The notes below the pieces were generated by a model. That model did not search any database. It saw nothing but the letters and a program-made list of their open reading frames with translations, and was not told where the DNA came from. This document shows positions 1 through 8,135 of a stretch of DNA of 64,000 bases, one piece after another. Within the stretch, counting starts at the first letter, position 1, and the number at the start of each line of letters is the position of its first letter. The stretch covers positions 1,178,001 through 1,242,000 of the forward strand of contig NZ_JARXYP010000002.1 in NCBI RefSeq assembly GCF_029893805.1, given 5' to 3'. The position numbers were made by a program, and so were the translations under genes. This DNA is from Streptomyces sp. SAI-135. Its GTDB lineage: Bacteria; Actinomycetota; Actinomycetes; Streptomycetales; Streptomycetaceae.

Positions 1-27
1 GATGGCTCGTGTCGAGGCAGGCTGCAC

Positions 28-1257
28 ATGAGGGAACCGCAGATCGACTACGCGGCGGTCTTCCGGGCCCTGCCCGGCATGGTGGCGTTGCTGACGCCCG
101 AGCTGGTGTACGTCGACGTCAACGACGACTTCGTACGCCTGACCGGTCGCGCCCGCGAGCAGCTGCTGGGCCGCTACATCTTCGACGTCTTCCCCGAGAA
201 CCCCCATGACTCGGCCGCGGCCGGGATGCGGGAGACGCGTGAGTCGATGCTGCGCGCGGTGGCCACCGGCGAGCGCGACACCATGGCGGTGCTCCGCTAC
301 GACATCGAGGACCCCCAGCGGCCCGGCCACTGGCAGGAGCACTTCTGGAGCCCGGTCAACGCCCCGGTCCTCGGCACCGACGGGAAGGTGACCCTGATAG
401 TGCACCGGGTGGAGGAGGTCACCGAGCTCATCCGGGCCCGCGGCGGACCGGGCGGCGACAGCCGGGCCCGCGTGCTGGAGGCCGAGCTGTACACCCGGGC
501 CCGGGAACTCCAGGAGGTCAACGAACGCCTGCGCAAGGCACACGCCCGCGAGCGTGAGGTCGCCCTGGCCCTCCAGGAGGCCCTGCTGCCCGCCCCCCGG
601 CCGCTGGGCCACCATCAGGCGGCGGTCCGCTACCGGCCCGCCGTCGGCGCCCTGAACGTGTGCGGTGACTGGTACGACCTGGTCGACCTGCCGAACGACC
701 GTCTCGCCGTCGCGGTCGGTGACGTGGTGGGCCACGGTCTGCCCGCGGCCTGTGTCATGGGCCAGCTGCGCAGCGCCCTGAGCGCGGCCGCCCGCGTCGC
801 CGACGGTCCGGCCCGGGCTCTGGAGGCCCTCGGGCTGTACGCCCGCTCCGTCGACGGCGCCGAGTCGACCACGGCCGCGACGGCCTTCATCGACTGGGAC
901 GACCGCACGCTCACCTACAGCAGCGCGGGCCATCTCCCGCCCGCCCTGCTGCACCCCGACGGCACGGTGTCCTTCCTGGACCGGGCCACCGACCCGCCGC
1001 TCGGCGCCAGCCCCGAACACGCCAGCCGTCCGGAGGCCATCTCGCCCTTCGAGGAGGGCGCCACGCTGGTCCTCTACACGGACGGTCTGATCGAACGCCG
1101 CACCGAGGACATCGACACCGGTCTGGCCCGTCTCACCGACGCGCTCACCCGTCACCGCCACGCCGGCCCCGACGAGCTGGCCGACGCCCTGCTGACGGAG
1201 CTGCTCCCACCCACCGGCAATGCCGACGACACCGCTCTCGTCGTCATCCGCCTCTGA
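28..1257 (+). CDS. PAS domain-containing PP2C-type (SpoIIE family) serine phosphatase
   Basis: Cytoplasmic signalling phosphatase of 409 aa, expected to dephosphorylate an anti-anti-sigma factor or similar partner. Residues 5-135 look like a PAS sensor domain (EHFWSPVNAPV core). Residues 145-185 are a charged, probably coiled-coil linker. Residues 185-405 are a PP2C/SpoIIE domain with the metal-site motifs GDWYD (213-217) and GDVVGHG (231-237) and a late YTDGLIERR motif. There is no transmembrane segment and no C-terminal HATPase, so it is the short PAS-PP2C form. The ATG at 28 is preceded by AGG; the frame stays open to the window edge, so a slightly longer N-terminus cannot be excluded. The partner is not identifiable; the RsbW-like ATPase at 35.9 kb is the only anti-sigma-type protein in the window. 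Confidence 0.9.
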   Translation: MREPQIDYAAVFRALPGMVALLTPELVYVDVNDDFVRLTGRAREQLLGRYIFDVFPENPHDSAAAGMRETRESMLRAVATGERDTMAVLRYDIEDPQRPGHWQEHFWSPVNAPVLGTDGKVTLIVHRVEEVTELIRARGGPGGDSRARVLEAELYTRARELQEVNERLRKAHAREREVALALQEALLPAPRPLGHHQAAVRYRPAVGALNVCGDWYDLVDLPNDRLAVAVGDVVGHGLPAACVMGQLRSALSAAARVADGPARALEALGLYARSVDGAESTTAATAFIDWDDRTLTYSSAGHLPPALLHPDGTVSFLDRATDPPLGASPEHASRPEAISPFEEGATLVLYTDGLIERRTEDIDTGLARLTDALTRHRHAGPDELADALLTELLPPTGNADDTALVVIRL

Positions 1258-1270
1258 GTCCTGACAGCCC

Positions 1271-2983
1271 TCAGTCCTCCGCGGGCATGACGCGGGTCAC
1301 CTTGCCCTTGGTGGTCGCCTCCAGATAGCCGGACTGGCTGTACTCGTTGCTCAGGTACACGGCCATGCCGAGAGGGGTGTCAAAGGTGTCGTTGGGCTGC
1401 CTGACCAGGATGTAGCGGGTTTCCGGGTCGTCGACGTTGAGCTTCTTGCGGGCCTCGTCGAGGAGTGCGGGCACCTTGTCCCAGGCGAAGCCGTCGAGGC
1501 GGAAGGGCCGGTCGCCGCCGGACAGGGTGCCCTTGATGATGCCCTTCTCCACGCCCCGCCCCAGGCGGTACGTGTAGGTGTCGTACTTGCTGTCGCTGCC
1601 GTCGACCATCACCTCGGCCGAGACGAAGTCGTCGTAGACGCTGAAGTCACCGAACCGGTCCCGGCCGGTCTCCTGCTCAAGGGCCTTGATGGCGGTGCGG
1701 ATGCCGTCGGGGGTGAGCAGGGACGTGGTCGTCCCCTGCGACTGTCGGCCTGCCGGGGCTGCGGTCGAGGAACCGGTCGGGCCCGGCACCGAGCCGGCGG
1801 AGGACGAGACGCCGGGGTCCGGGGTGGCGCCCTTGTCACCCGAGTCCCCGCCGAAGGGCACCAGCCACCACAGCAGGGCCAGGGCACCCGCGAGCGAGGC
1901 CCCCGACACGGCGAGCACGGCGGCAGGTCCGGACCGATTCCCGCCGCCCGCCCGGACGGGCGAGGTCACCGGCTGACCGTTTCCGGCGAGCACGGGCGGC
2001 GGCCCGAACCCGGCGGCACCGCCGACGGGAGCGGCGGGCGGGGCGTACTGCCCCGGGTAGGAGGGAGCCGTCACGGCGGGCGGCTGGTTCAGCGGGTAGG
2101 AGGGGGGCTGGTGCCAGGCGGTCACCGGCCCGCTCTGCCCGGCCTCGATCTCCGCCAGCCGTCGGTCCAGCACGGCGGACGAGGGCCGCGCCGCCGGATC
2201 CCGTACGAGCACGCTCATCAGTACGTCGCCGATGGCGCCGGCCCGCATCGGCGGCGGTACCTCCTCGTTGAGGACGGCGGCGAGGGTGGCGAGGGTGCTG
2301 CCGCGGCGCAGCGGGTGGTGGCCCTCCACCGCGGCGTACAGCATCATCGCGAGCGACCACAGGTCCGAGGCGGATCCGCCCTCGTGGCCCGCGATCCGTT
2401 CCGGTGCCATGAAGTCGGGTGTGCCGATGATGGAGCCGGTGGCGGTGAGGCTGGTGGTCTCGCGGATCGCGGCGATGCCGAAGTCGGTGAGGACCGGGCG
2501 GCCGTCGGGCCTCAGCAGCACGTTGGCGGGCTTGACGTCCCGGTGCTGGATGCCGGCGTCGTGTGCGGCGGCCAGTGCGGCGAGGACGCCCCGGCCGATC
2601 CGTGCCGCCTCGGCGGGTGGCATGGGGCCCTGGGCGAGCCGGTCGGCGAGCGAGCCACCGCTGACCAGCTCCATGACGATCCAGGGGTAGGTGCCCTCGC
2701 CGCCGTCGACGATGTGGTGGATGGTGACGACGTTCGGATGGTCGATCCGGGCCAGGGCCCGTGCCTCGCGCAGCACCCGCTCGCGCAGCGCCCGCGCGCC
2801 GTCCGGGTCGTACTCGGCGAGGTCCCGGTCGGGCGGGCGGACCTCCTTGACCGCGACCATCCTGTGCAGCGCCAGGTCCCTGGCCCGCCAGACCGTGCCC
2901 ATGCCGCCCCCGCCGAGGCGGGCCTCCAACTCGAAGCGCCCGTCGACGACTCGTCTGCCGGGGCCCTCGTCTGCCTCACTCAT
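1271..2983 (-). CDS. Membrane serine/threonine protein kinase with extracytoplasmic C-terminal domain
   Basis: Hanks-type kinase of 570 aa. The glycine loop GGGGMGTVW is at 24-32, the ATP-binding lysine is K46 (VAVKEV), the catalytic loop HRDVKPAN starts at 147 with D149, and DFG is at 168-170. A Pro-rich juxtamembrane stretch (about 285-350) leads to one transmembrane helix at about 353-377, followed by a Ser/Thr/Pro linker and a roughly 130-aa outer domain. No PASTA repeats are visible, so the outer ligand is unknown. The reading frame extends upstream to 3061, but MSEADEGPGRR at 2983 gives the normal kinase N-terminus. The gene converges on the phosphatase gene with a 13-bp gap. Kinase and phosphatase side by side suggest a shared pathway, but this is inference. 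Confidence 0.92.
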   Translation of the reverse strand: MSEADEGPGRRVVDGRFELEARLGGGGMGTVWRARDLALHRMVAVKEVRPPDRDLAEYDPDGARALRERVLREARALARIDHPNVVTIHHIVDGGEGTYPWIVMELVSGGSLADRLAQGPMPPAEAARIGRGVLAALAAAHDAGIQHRDVKPANVLLRPDGRPVLTDFGIAAIRETTSLTATGSIIGTPDFMAPERIAGHEGGSASDLWSLAMMLYAAVEGHHPLRRGSTLATLAAVLNEEVPPPMRAGAIGDVLMSVLVRDPAARPSSAVLDRRLAEIEAGQSGPVTAWHQPPSYPLNQPPAVTAPSYPGQYAPPAAPVGGAAGFGPPPVLAGNGQPVTSPVRAGGGNRSGPAAVLAVSGASLAGALALLWWLVPFGGDSGDKGATPDPGVSSSAGSVPGPTGSSTAAPAGRQSQGTTTSLLTPDGIRTAIKALEQETGRDRFGDFSVYDDFVSAEVMVDGSDSKYDTYTYRLGRGVEKGIIKGTLSGGDRPFRLDGFAWDKVPALLDEARKKLNVDDPETRYILVRQPNDTFDTPLGMAVYLSNEYSQSGYLEATTKGKVTRVMPAED

Positions 2984-3083
2984 GGGCGGGAGCTTACGGC
3001 GAGGACGTCCGAGTCTCCCAGCGGAGTCCGGCACCGGTCCACGCGGTCGCGGCCCGCCCACCGAACCGGTCCGGGTACGGAGT

Positions 3084-3302
3084 TCAGCCGACCGGGTCGC
3101 CCTCGGTCGTGCGTTGCGCGGCCGGGACGGCGGTGCCCTGCCCGGTGCCGTCCTCCTTCATGGCCTTGGCCTCGCTCTTGAGGATGCGCATCGACTTGCC
3201 GAGCCCGCGGGCCGCCTCGGGCAGCTTCTTGGAGCCGAACAAGAGAATGATCATGATCGCCACGATCAGCAGGTGCCAGGGCTCCAGTCCGTTGCGCAGC
3301 AT
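3084..3302 (-). CDS. tatA: TatA/TatE-type twin-arginine translocase subunit (short paralogue)
   Basis: Small membrane protein of 72 aa. An N-terminal transmembrane helix (about 8-23) is followed by the FGSKKLPE hinge and an amphipathic helix rich in K/E/R (25-50), the hallmark of TatA-family pore subunits of the Tat export system. It is shorter than the main Streptomyces TatA and stands alone without tatB or tatC, so it is probably an accessory TatA. The start ATG is preceded by AGAAGGGA about 9 bases upstream. A TTGCGCAA palindrome lies 37-44 bp upstream of the start codon, in the promoter region, and is shared with three neighbouring genes. Confidence 0.9.
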   Translation of the reverse strand: MLRNGLEPWHLLIVAIMIILLFGSKKLPEAARGLGKSMRILKSEAKAMKEDGTGQGTAVPAAQRTTEGDPVG

Positions 3303-3338
3303 GCCGCAGGTCCCTTCTCCGTGCTCATTATTGCCAGC

Positions 3339-3346
3339 TTGCGCAA
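3339..3346. promoter_or_regulatory. TTGCGCAA palindrome, proposed operator copy 1 (tatA)
   Basis: A perfect 8-bp palindrome between tatA and the LCP gene, followed by a related half site (TACAA at 3350-3354). It is one of four copies within 2.8 kb. The matching copies elsewhere lie next to an ArsR gene, which suggests the binding site of that regulator. The assignment is inferred from recurrence and position only. Confidence 0.5.
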
Positions 3347-3374
3347 CTGTACAACTATCGGCCCGGTTCCCGCC

Positions 3375-5081
3375 TCACTCGTCGGAGTCCTTCTTGCTGC
3401 CCGCCGCCGCGTACGCCTGTGCCGGTGTCATCGGAACCCCGTTGAGCGCGACCGTCTTGTAGGGGCTGACCTGGGCGCACTTCTTGGCCTCGTCGGCGGT
3501 CTGGGCGTGGGCGTTGGAGACCGCGGCCTTGGTGTCGGCGGGCGCGGGCGAGGACGTGCCGCCGGGGAACGTGGTGCCGCTCGTCCAGTCGCCGCCGATC
3601 ACCAGGGTCAGACCGGTGCCGGTACCCGCCTCCAGGTGCGAGGCGGGCAGTCCGAGCGCCTTGGCGGCCGTCTGGGCCTCGGCCTTCTGGCCCGTCCCGT
3701 AGGTGAGGGTGGTGGTCGACGCCGGGCTCGGTGCGTTGGCGGTGGTCGTGTCGGAGCTGAAGCCCTGGCCGGTGAGCGCGTTCGCGACGTCGGAGGCACG
3801 GCCGGTGATCCGGGTGCCGTTCTCGACGGTGACCGCGATCTCGGACGCGGGCACCGCCTTGGCCGAGGCCGTCGCCGAGGCCGCCGCGGACTTCTTGCCG
3901 GAGCCGGTGCTCAGCGCCTGGTCGTCGGCGATGCTGGAGAACAGGGCCTTGGCACCCGGACCCACCACCACCCGGTTGGCGTCGTCCGGATCGGCGGCGG
4001 TCTGCATCGTGGTGAACGTCATCCGCTTGGTGGGGACCTTGTTCACGTCGGCCGCGAGACCGATCAGCTTCTTCACGGTACCCAGGCCGTCGTCCACGGT
4101 GAGCGCCTTGGTGGCGGCGTTCGCGAGGGCGTAGACCGCGGTGGGGTCGGTGAGCGTGCCGGCGCTCTTGAACTTGCGGATCATCGCGCTGAGGAAAATG
4201 TGCTGGGAGACCGTACGGCCGAGGTCGCTGCCGTCCCCGAAGCCGTGCCGGGAGCGGACGAACTCCAGGGCCGCCTCACCCTTGAGGGTGTGGTCGCCCC
4301 TGGACAGTTTCAGGTGCGAGTAGGTGTCGTACACGTTGTTGTCGACGCACACGGAGACACCGCCGACCGCGTCGGACATCTTCACCACACCGGAGAAGTC
4401 GAGCTTGACGAAGTGGTCGATGGGGATGCCGGTGAGCTGGTGGATGGTGGCGACCTGGCAGGCGGGGCCGTACCGCAGCGCGCTGTTGATCTGGCCGTAG
4501 TAGCCGGGCGTGGACTCGCCGCTCTCGCTGTCCTTGCAGGCCGGGACGTCGACCATGGTGTCGCGGGGAATGCTCATGACGGTGGCGTTGGAGCGGTCCG
4601 CGGAGATGTGCACCACCATCTGCACGTCCGCGTTGCCGTTCCCGCTCTGCACTCCGGTCTGGGAGCAGCCGCCGCCCAGTTTGCAGTCCGCCTTGCTGGT
4701 GCGGCCGTCCGAGCCCATGACCAGGATGTTGATCGGGGTCCGGCCGAAGGCGTCGGCCTTCTCCGTACCGCCCTTGCCGTCGAGCGCGACGCTGTTGATG
4801 TTGCCGTTGAGGTGCTGGTAGAACCACCAGCCGGCCCCGGCCGTGCCCAGGACGAGAAGCGCCAGGCATATCCCGGCGATCTTCAGCACCCGCCTGCCGC
4901 GCCGCACCGGGCGGGCCCGGCGACGCGGTCGCCTGCCGCCGTGCGAGCGGGCCGCCGCCCGGGCCGCGGCCCGGCCGCCGGGCCGGGGTTCTGCGCCGGC
5001 CCCGCTCTCCCGCGGTCCCGGCACACGGCCGGTGCGGCTGCGTGTGGCCTGACCGCCCGGGCCGTCCCACCGGTCGCTCAT
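3375..5081 (-). CDS. LCP (LytR-CpsA-Psr) family protein with LytR_C domain
   Basis: Membrane-anchored cell-wall enzyme of 568 aa. The family transfers polyprenyl-phosphate-linked glycopolymers (teichoic acids, capsule) to peptidoglycan on the outer face of the membrane. A very basic cytoplasmic tail (1-65, many R) is followed by a transmembrane helix at about 66-86. The LCP domain begins at INILVMGSDGR (117-127) and contains the conserved SIPRDTMV and EFVRSRHGFGDGSDLGR regions with the phosphate-binding arginines. The last part (VTVENGTRITGRASDVANAL) is a LytR_C domain. The ATG at 5081 has GGGAGTGGGAG in front; the open frame reaches 5210 but that would run through a likely operator. Conserved Cys pairs in the LCP part suggest an exported disulphide. 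Confidence 0.92.
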   Translation of the reverse strand: MSDRWDGPGGQATRSRTGRVPGPRESGAGAEPRPGGRAAARAAARSHGGRRPRRRARPVRRGRRVLKIAGICLALLVLGTAGAGWWFYQHLNGNINSVALDGKGGTEKADAFGRTPINILVMGSDGRTSKADCKLGGGCSQTGVQSGNGNADVQMVVHISADRSNATVMSIPRDTMVDVPACKDSESGESTPGYYGQINSALRYGPACQVATIHQLTGIPIDHFVKLDFSGVVKMSDAVGGVSVCVDNNVYDTYSHLKLSRGDHTLKGEAALEFVRSRHGFGDGSDLGRTVSQHIFLSAMIRKFKSAGTLTDPTAVYALANAATKALTVDDGLGTVKKLIGLAADVNKVPTKRMTFTTMQTAADPDDANRVVVGPGAKALFSSIADDQALSTGSGKKSAAASATASAKAVPASEIAVTVENGTRITGRASDVANALTGQGFSSDTTTANAPSPASTTTLTYGTGQKAEAQTAAKALGLPASHLEAGTGTGLTLVIGGDWTSGTTFPGGTSSPAPADTKAAVSNAHAQTADEAKKCAQVSPYKTVALNGVPMTPAQAYAAAGSKKDSDE

Positions 5082-5513
5082 CTCCCACTCCCACGAAACG
5101 GTCGGGCCCCTCAGGCCGGGCCATGGAGGGGGCGGCCGGGCGTGCGCGGCGGTGTACAGGCAGGCCAAGCGGGAACTTCGCCTAGGTTGCGTAGTTGCGC
5201 AATCTAACAAAGCCCTGGCCCCGACCAGTACGGATCCCGGCGCAATTCACGGGTGAGAGATCTCATGGAGGAATGCGGCAACCTCATGGAGGTCTCCGTT
5301 CTCCCCCACGGCCCTTACCGCCTTCGCCCAGTAGCCGAGGGCCGGCAGCTCGTCCTCGGTGTGCGGAGCGGCCGTCGTCGGGCCGTTCCTGCCGGCTGGG
5401 GTCGGCGAAGCCCCGACCCTTCCTGACCTCGTCGAACGTGACGCGGCACCGGACTGCTGGGCTCGGCCGTGACCGCCGGGGGGCTGAGTGGAGGAGCCCG
5501 TACAGGAGGAGGA
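5082..5513. other. Intergenic region upstream of the LCP gene
   Basis: About 430 bp between the LCP start and the ArsR stop codon. It holds the TTGCGCAA site at 5195-5202. A short plus-strand frame with two ATG-GAGG repeats near 5265-5290 stays open for about 45 codons but has no recognisable product. Nothing else is apparent. Confidence 0.5.
5195..5202. promoter_or_regulatory. TTGCGCAA palindrome, proposed operator copy 2 (LCP gene)
   Basis: The second copy of the palindrome, 114 bp upstream of the LCP start codon. It is preceded at 5187-5194 by a degenerate direct repeat, TTGCGTAG, so two half-site turns lie side by side. This fits a repressor covering the LCP promoter. Function is inferred from recurrence. 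Confidence 0.5.
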
Positions 5514-5897
5514 CTAAGAGCCCCGTGAGGCGGTCCTGTGTGCGGCCGCTGGGACGCCACGGGCGGTCAGTTGGCCGACCATCACGCGGACCACGGTCAC
5601 GATGTCGGGGTCGTCGACGTAGTAGACCTGCCGACGGCCCTCGCGGCGCGAGCGCACGAGTCCCGCCAGCTTCAGCTTCGCGAGATGCTGGCTGACCGCG
5701 GGCAGCGCACCGCCGACCCGGTCCGCGAGGTGGGTGACGTCGCTTTCCCCCTGGGACAGCGCCCACATGATGTGCAGCCGGGCGGAGGAGGCGAGGAGTC
5801 CGAACACGGCGGCCGCCTCGGTCAGCACCTCGACGGAGGGGTCCCCGGAGCCACCGGCGAGTGTCGCCACGATCCCCTCCCCTCCCACCCCGGTCAC
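5514..5897 (-). CDS. ArsR/SmtB-family winged-helix regulator, cysteine-free
   Basis: DNA-binding repressor of 127 aa. The core runs AAAVFGLLASSARLHIMWAL (start of the domain, about 28-47), then a recognition helix ALPAVSQHLAKLKLAGLV and a wing RREGRRQVYYVDD. It contains no cysteine at all, so the ELCVCDL-type As/Cd/Pb site is missing. Asp and His residues near the C-terminal helix could still form an alpha-5 Zn/Ni/Co-type site, or the protein may sense something else. The start is a GTG at 5897; there is no better in-frame ATG. The palindrome at 5969-5978 lies upstream, consistent with autoregulation. Neighbouring tatA, LCP and glsB-like genes carry the same site. Confidence 0.9.
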   Translation of the reverse strand: MTGVGGEGIVATLAGGSGDPSVEVLTEAAAVFGLLASSARLHIMWALSQGESDVTHLADRVGGALPAVSQHLAKLKLAGLVRSRREGRRQVYYVDDPDIVTVVRVMVGQLTARGVPAAAHRTASRGS

Positions 5898-5968
5898 TGT
5901 CGACGCACATGTGCTGTCTCAGTGTAAGGGTGCGGAACAGGGCCGATGAGCATGCCTCCACTTCATTG

Positions 5969-5978
5969 ATTGCGCAAT
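5969..5978. promoter_or_regulatory. ATTGCGCAAT palindrome, proposed operator copy 3 (arsR)
   Basis: A perfect 10-bp palindrome 72 bp upstream of the ArsR GTG start, in an AT-richer stretch (CATTG... GTAATAAG) between the divergent arsR and glsB-like genes. This is the expected place for ArsR autoregulation. Confidence 0.55.
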
Positions 5979-6058
5979 GTAATAAGCATGTGGAAGAACG
6001 TCGACGACTTGTCACCATTGCCTGGTGGACGCCGTTCCGCACTGGCGCCAGTCCCTAG

Positions 6059-6070
6059 GATTGCGCAATC
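6059..6070. promoter_or_regulatory. GATTGCGCAATC palindrome, proposed operator copy 4 (glsB-like gene)
   Basis: A perfect 12-bp palindrome, the longest of the four copies. It ends 29 bp before the GTG start of the GlsB/YeaQ gene and lies 17 bp before its GGAGGA ribosome-binding site, so a bound protein would block transcription directly. Confidence 0.55.
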
Positions 6071-6099
6071 AGGCAACCGAAGTGCTGGAGGACTGTCAC

Positions 6100-6366
6100 G
6101 TGGGCGTCATCGGCTGGATCATCCTGGGTCTGCTCGCCGGAGCCATCGCCAAGATCCTGCTGCCCGGCCGCGATCCGGGCGGCCTGGTCGGCACCACCCT
6201 CATCGGGGTCGCGGGAGCGTTCGTCGGCGGCTGGCTCTCCGCGCGCTTCCTCGACCGCCCGGTGGAGAACCACTTCTTCGACCTCTACACCTGGGGTGCG
6301 GCGATCGGCGGTTCCCTGGTCCTGCTCATCGGCTACCGCCTGCTGTTCGGCAACTCGCGGAACTGA
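6100..6366 (+). CDS. GlsB/YeaQ/YmgE family (transglycosylase-associated) stress membrane protein
   Basis: Small integral membrane protein of 88 aa with three hydrophobic segments: IGWIILGLLAGAIAKILLPG (3-22), a Gly-rich GLVGTTLIGVAGAFVGGWL (about 26-44), and the C-terminal AAIGGSLVLLIGYRLLF. This is the layout of the GlsB/YeaQ family, general-stress proteins of unknown biochemical role. The GTG at 6100 is chosen because GGAGGA sits 7 bases upstream; the frame is open from an ATG at 6025, but that start would read through the operator at 6059-6070. It diverges from the ArsR gene. Confidence 0.88.
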   Translation: MGVIGWIILGLLAGAIAKILLPGRDPGGLVGTTLIGVAGAFVGGWLSARFLDRPVENHFFDLYTWGAAIGGSLVLLIGYRLLFGNSRN

Positions 6367-6394
6367 TCCGTGGCCGCCCTCGGGACGGCCGCGC

Positions 6395-7330
6395 TCAGCA
6401 AGGCGAAGGTGCGCCACCGAGCCGACGCCTCTCGCGCAACAGAACGGCGAGCGGTACGCGGACGCCGTACCCCACCGCCCGCCGCGTGACGGAGGTACCG
6501 GACCTCTCGACGCGGGACAACTGATGCTCCGCCAGGTCCAGCAGGGCACGCTGCAAGGGCCGGAAGCCGGGAGCGGTGCAGTCCACGAGAGCTCGCGAGT
6601 CGGTGAGCGACTTTCTCGTCCTGCGGCAGGTCAGGGCGACCAACTCCGCGACTCCTGCCGTGTCCTGGCCCTGTTCGAGGTCGGCGCGGCTGACGCCGAA
6701 GCGGTCCAGGTCCTCCTGCGGCAGATACAGGCGTCCTTCGGCCAGGTCGTCGGTGAGGTCGGTCAGGAAGTCCAGACGTTGCAGCCCTTCGGCGAACGAC
6801 CGGCAACGGGACCGGAAGACCGCGTCACCGCCTCCCTCGTACTGCAGGTCCTCGATCAGCATCAGGGCCGGCAGCGCGAGGCCGTCGACGTAGCGCTGGA
6901 AGTCGGCTTCGGTGGCGTGGCCGGTGAAGTGCAGTTCCTCGGTGGTGGCCTTGAGGTAGGTGTGCACCCAGTGGTGGGGCAACCGACGTGCGGCCACGGT
7001 GTGGAGGAAGGCCCGCAGGACCGGATCGGCGGCATGCCCCGACTCCAGCCCGGCGCCGACCTGTTCGGCCCAGGCCGCCCAGCGGGGCAGGCGCTCGTGC
7101 AGCGGCCCCTGGTCGGCGAGGTCGTCGGTACGGGCGAGGAAGGCGTAGGCGGCCACCACGTGCGGGTGCAGTTCCGGGGCCACCAGCAGGCGTACGGCGG
7201 CGTAGTGGGCCAGGATTCTCCGGGCGAAGACCCGGGCGGCGGTCGTGTAGTCCGCGCGCAGACCACGGTCCTGCACCCCGGCGACCGTCAGTCTGCGATC
7301 CCAACTCGACACGAGGTAACGCCCCTTCAT
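6395..7330 (-). CDS. Phytoene/squalene synthase family protein
   Basis: Head-to-head prenyl transferase family member of 311 aa. It has the first Asp-rich motif ARTDDLADQ (D69, D70, D73) and a second one, DLTDDLAEGRLYLP (from 191), which normally bind Mg-diphosphate. The family condenses two prenyl diphosphates (FPP to squalene or GGPP to phytoene). There are no carotenoid or hopanoid genes beside it (no crtI, crtE or shc), so the substrate cannot be read from context. In Streptomyces several such orphan paralogues exist. The gene is convergent with the upstream GlsB-like gene (28-bp gap). The ATG at 7330 has AGG 6 bases upstream. Confidence 0.85.
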   Translation of the reverse strand: MKGRYLVSSWDRRLTVAGVQDRGLRADYTTAARVFARRILAHYAAVRLLVAPELHPHVVAAYAFLARTDDLADQGPLHERLPRWAAWAEQVGAGLESGHAADPVLRAFLHTVAARRLPHHWVHTYLKATTEELHFTGHATEADFQRYVDGLALPALMLIEDLQYEGGGDAVFRSRCRSFAEGLQRLDFLTDLTDDLAEGRLYLPQEDLDRFGVSRADLEQGQDTAGVAELVALTCRRTRKSLTDSRALVDCTAPGFRPLQRALLDLAEHQLSRVERSGTSVTRRAVGYGVRVPLAVLLRERRRLGGAPSPC

Positions 7331-7442
7331 CTCCGACCTGACGTACGGGACCGCCGCGGCCCTGGACGGCAGGGCACCGAAGGGGCGGTCGTGGTGACCT
7401 TAGCCTTCTTCCAACTGCTGGTGCACAGCGCCGACTTCGCGT

Positions 7443-8135
7443 TCAGAGGGCGGCGAGTTCGACAAGGTGCCGGACCGTCCCGGCGGGATCGACGGTCTGG
7501 TGGAGATGCGCACCGGGCAAGTGGGCCACGCGCCAGCCGCGTCGGCGGGCCTCGTCGGCGAGGTCGTCGTACGGAGGGCCGAACAGCAGGTAGCCGCAGG
7601 GGTGGTCGTCCCAGCCGTCGGGCACCGGGATGTGCTGCTCGTAGTAGGACAGGGGCAGGGTGGGCTGCTCCTCCACCACCGTCCGCCGCGTCCGCGGATC
7701 GGTGAACATGGGGGCGACGTCCGCCTCGTCCCACCAGTCGGTCCAGCGCGGCAGTCTGCCGTCCACGGCCATCGGGCGCAGGAAGTCCAGCAACTCGGGC
7801 GGGGCGACCGGGGTCGGTCCCGACCGGGCCGGCAGTGCGGCATCGACGAAGACCGAGGCGGTCACCGGGCGGTCGAGACCCGAGCGGATCACCGGGACGA
7901 ACAGGCCCGCGTTGCTATGGGCGACCAGTACGAGAGGACTGCCGGCCGGGACCCGGCGCAGGTCGTCGCGCACGGCGTCCACGACGCGAGGCCAGAAGGG
8001 CGGCGCGCCGGCGCCGATGTGCAGGAGGGACGGCACCCGCACCCGATGCCCCGCCGCCTCCAGGCGCTCGGCGGCGGGGTACCAGGTCGAAGGGCCCACG
8101 GACGGACTGTGCACGAGAACGAAGACCGGCTGCAT
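7443..8135 (-). CDS. Alpha/beta hydrolase
   Basis: Cytoplasmic hydrolase of 230 aa. It opens with FVLVHSPSVGPSTW (oxyanion-hole loop and lid), has the nucleophile elbow VAHSNAG with S74 in place of the more common GHSxG, and ends with a His in LPGAHLHQTVDP that can complete the triad; the acid is not certain. The substrate is unknown. The open frame reaches 8252, but MQPVFVLVHS at 8135 is the natural domain start; AGGA lies 11 bases upstream. It is probably a single-gene unit. Confidence 0.82.
   Translation of the reverse strand: MQPVFVLVHSPSVGPSTWYPAAERLEAAGHRVRVPSLLHIGAGAPPFWPRVVDAVRDDLRRVPAGSPLVLVAHSNAGLFVPVIRSGLDRPVTASVFVDAALPARSGPTPVAPPELLDFLRPMAVDGRLPRWTDWWDEADVAPMFTDPRTRRTVVEEQPTLPLSYYEQHIPVPDGWDDHPCGYLLFGPPYDDLADEARRRGWRVAHLPGAHLHQTVDPAGTVRHLVELAAL

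Noticed and set aside
2691..5207. An 838-codon plus-strand open frame
   Set aside because: Shadow opposite the kinase, tatA and LCP genes; low-complexity G/V/D/R text.
5265..5420. A short plus-strand ORF after ATG-GAGG repeats upstream of the LCP gene
   Set aside because: Only about 45-50 codons, with no recognisable product and Arg-rich at the end; it may be chance.
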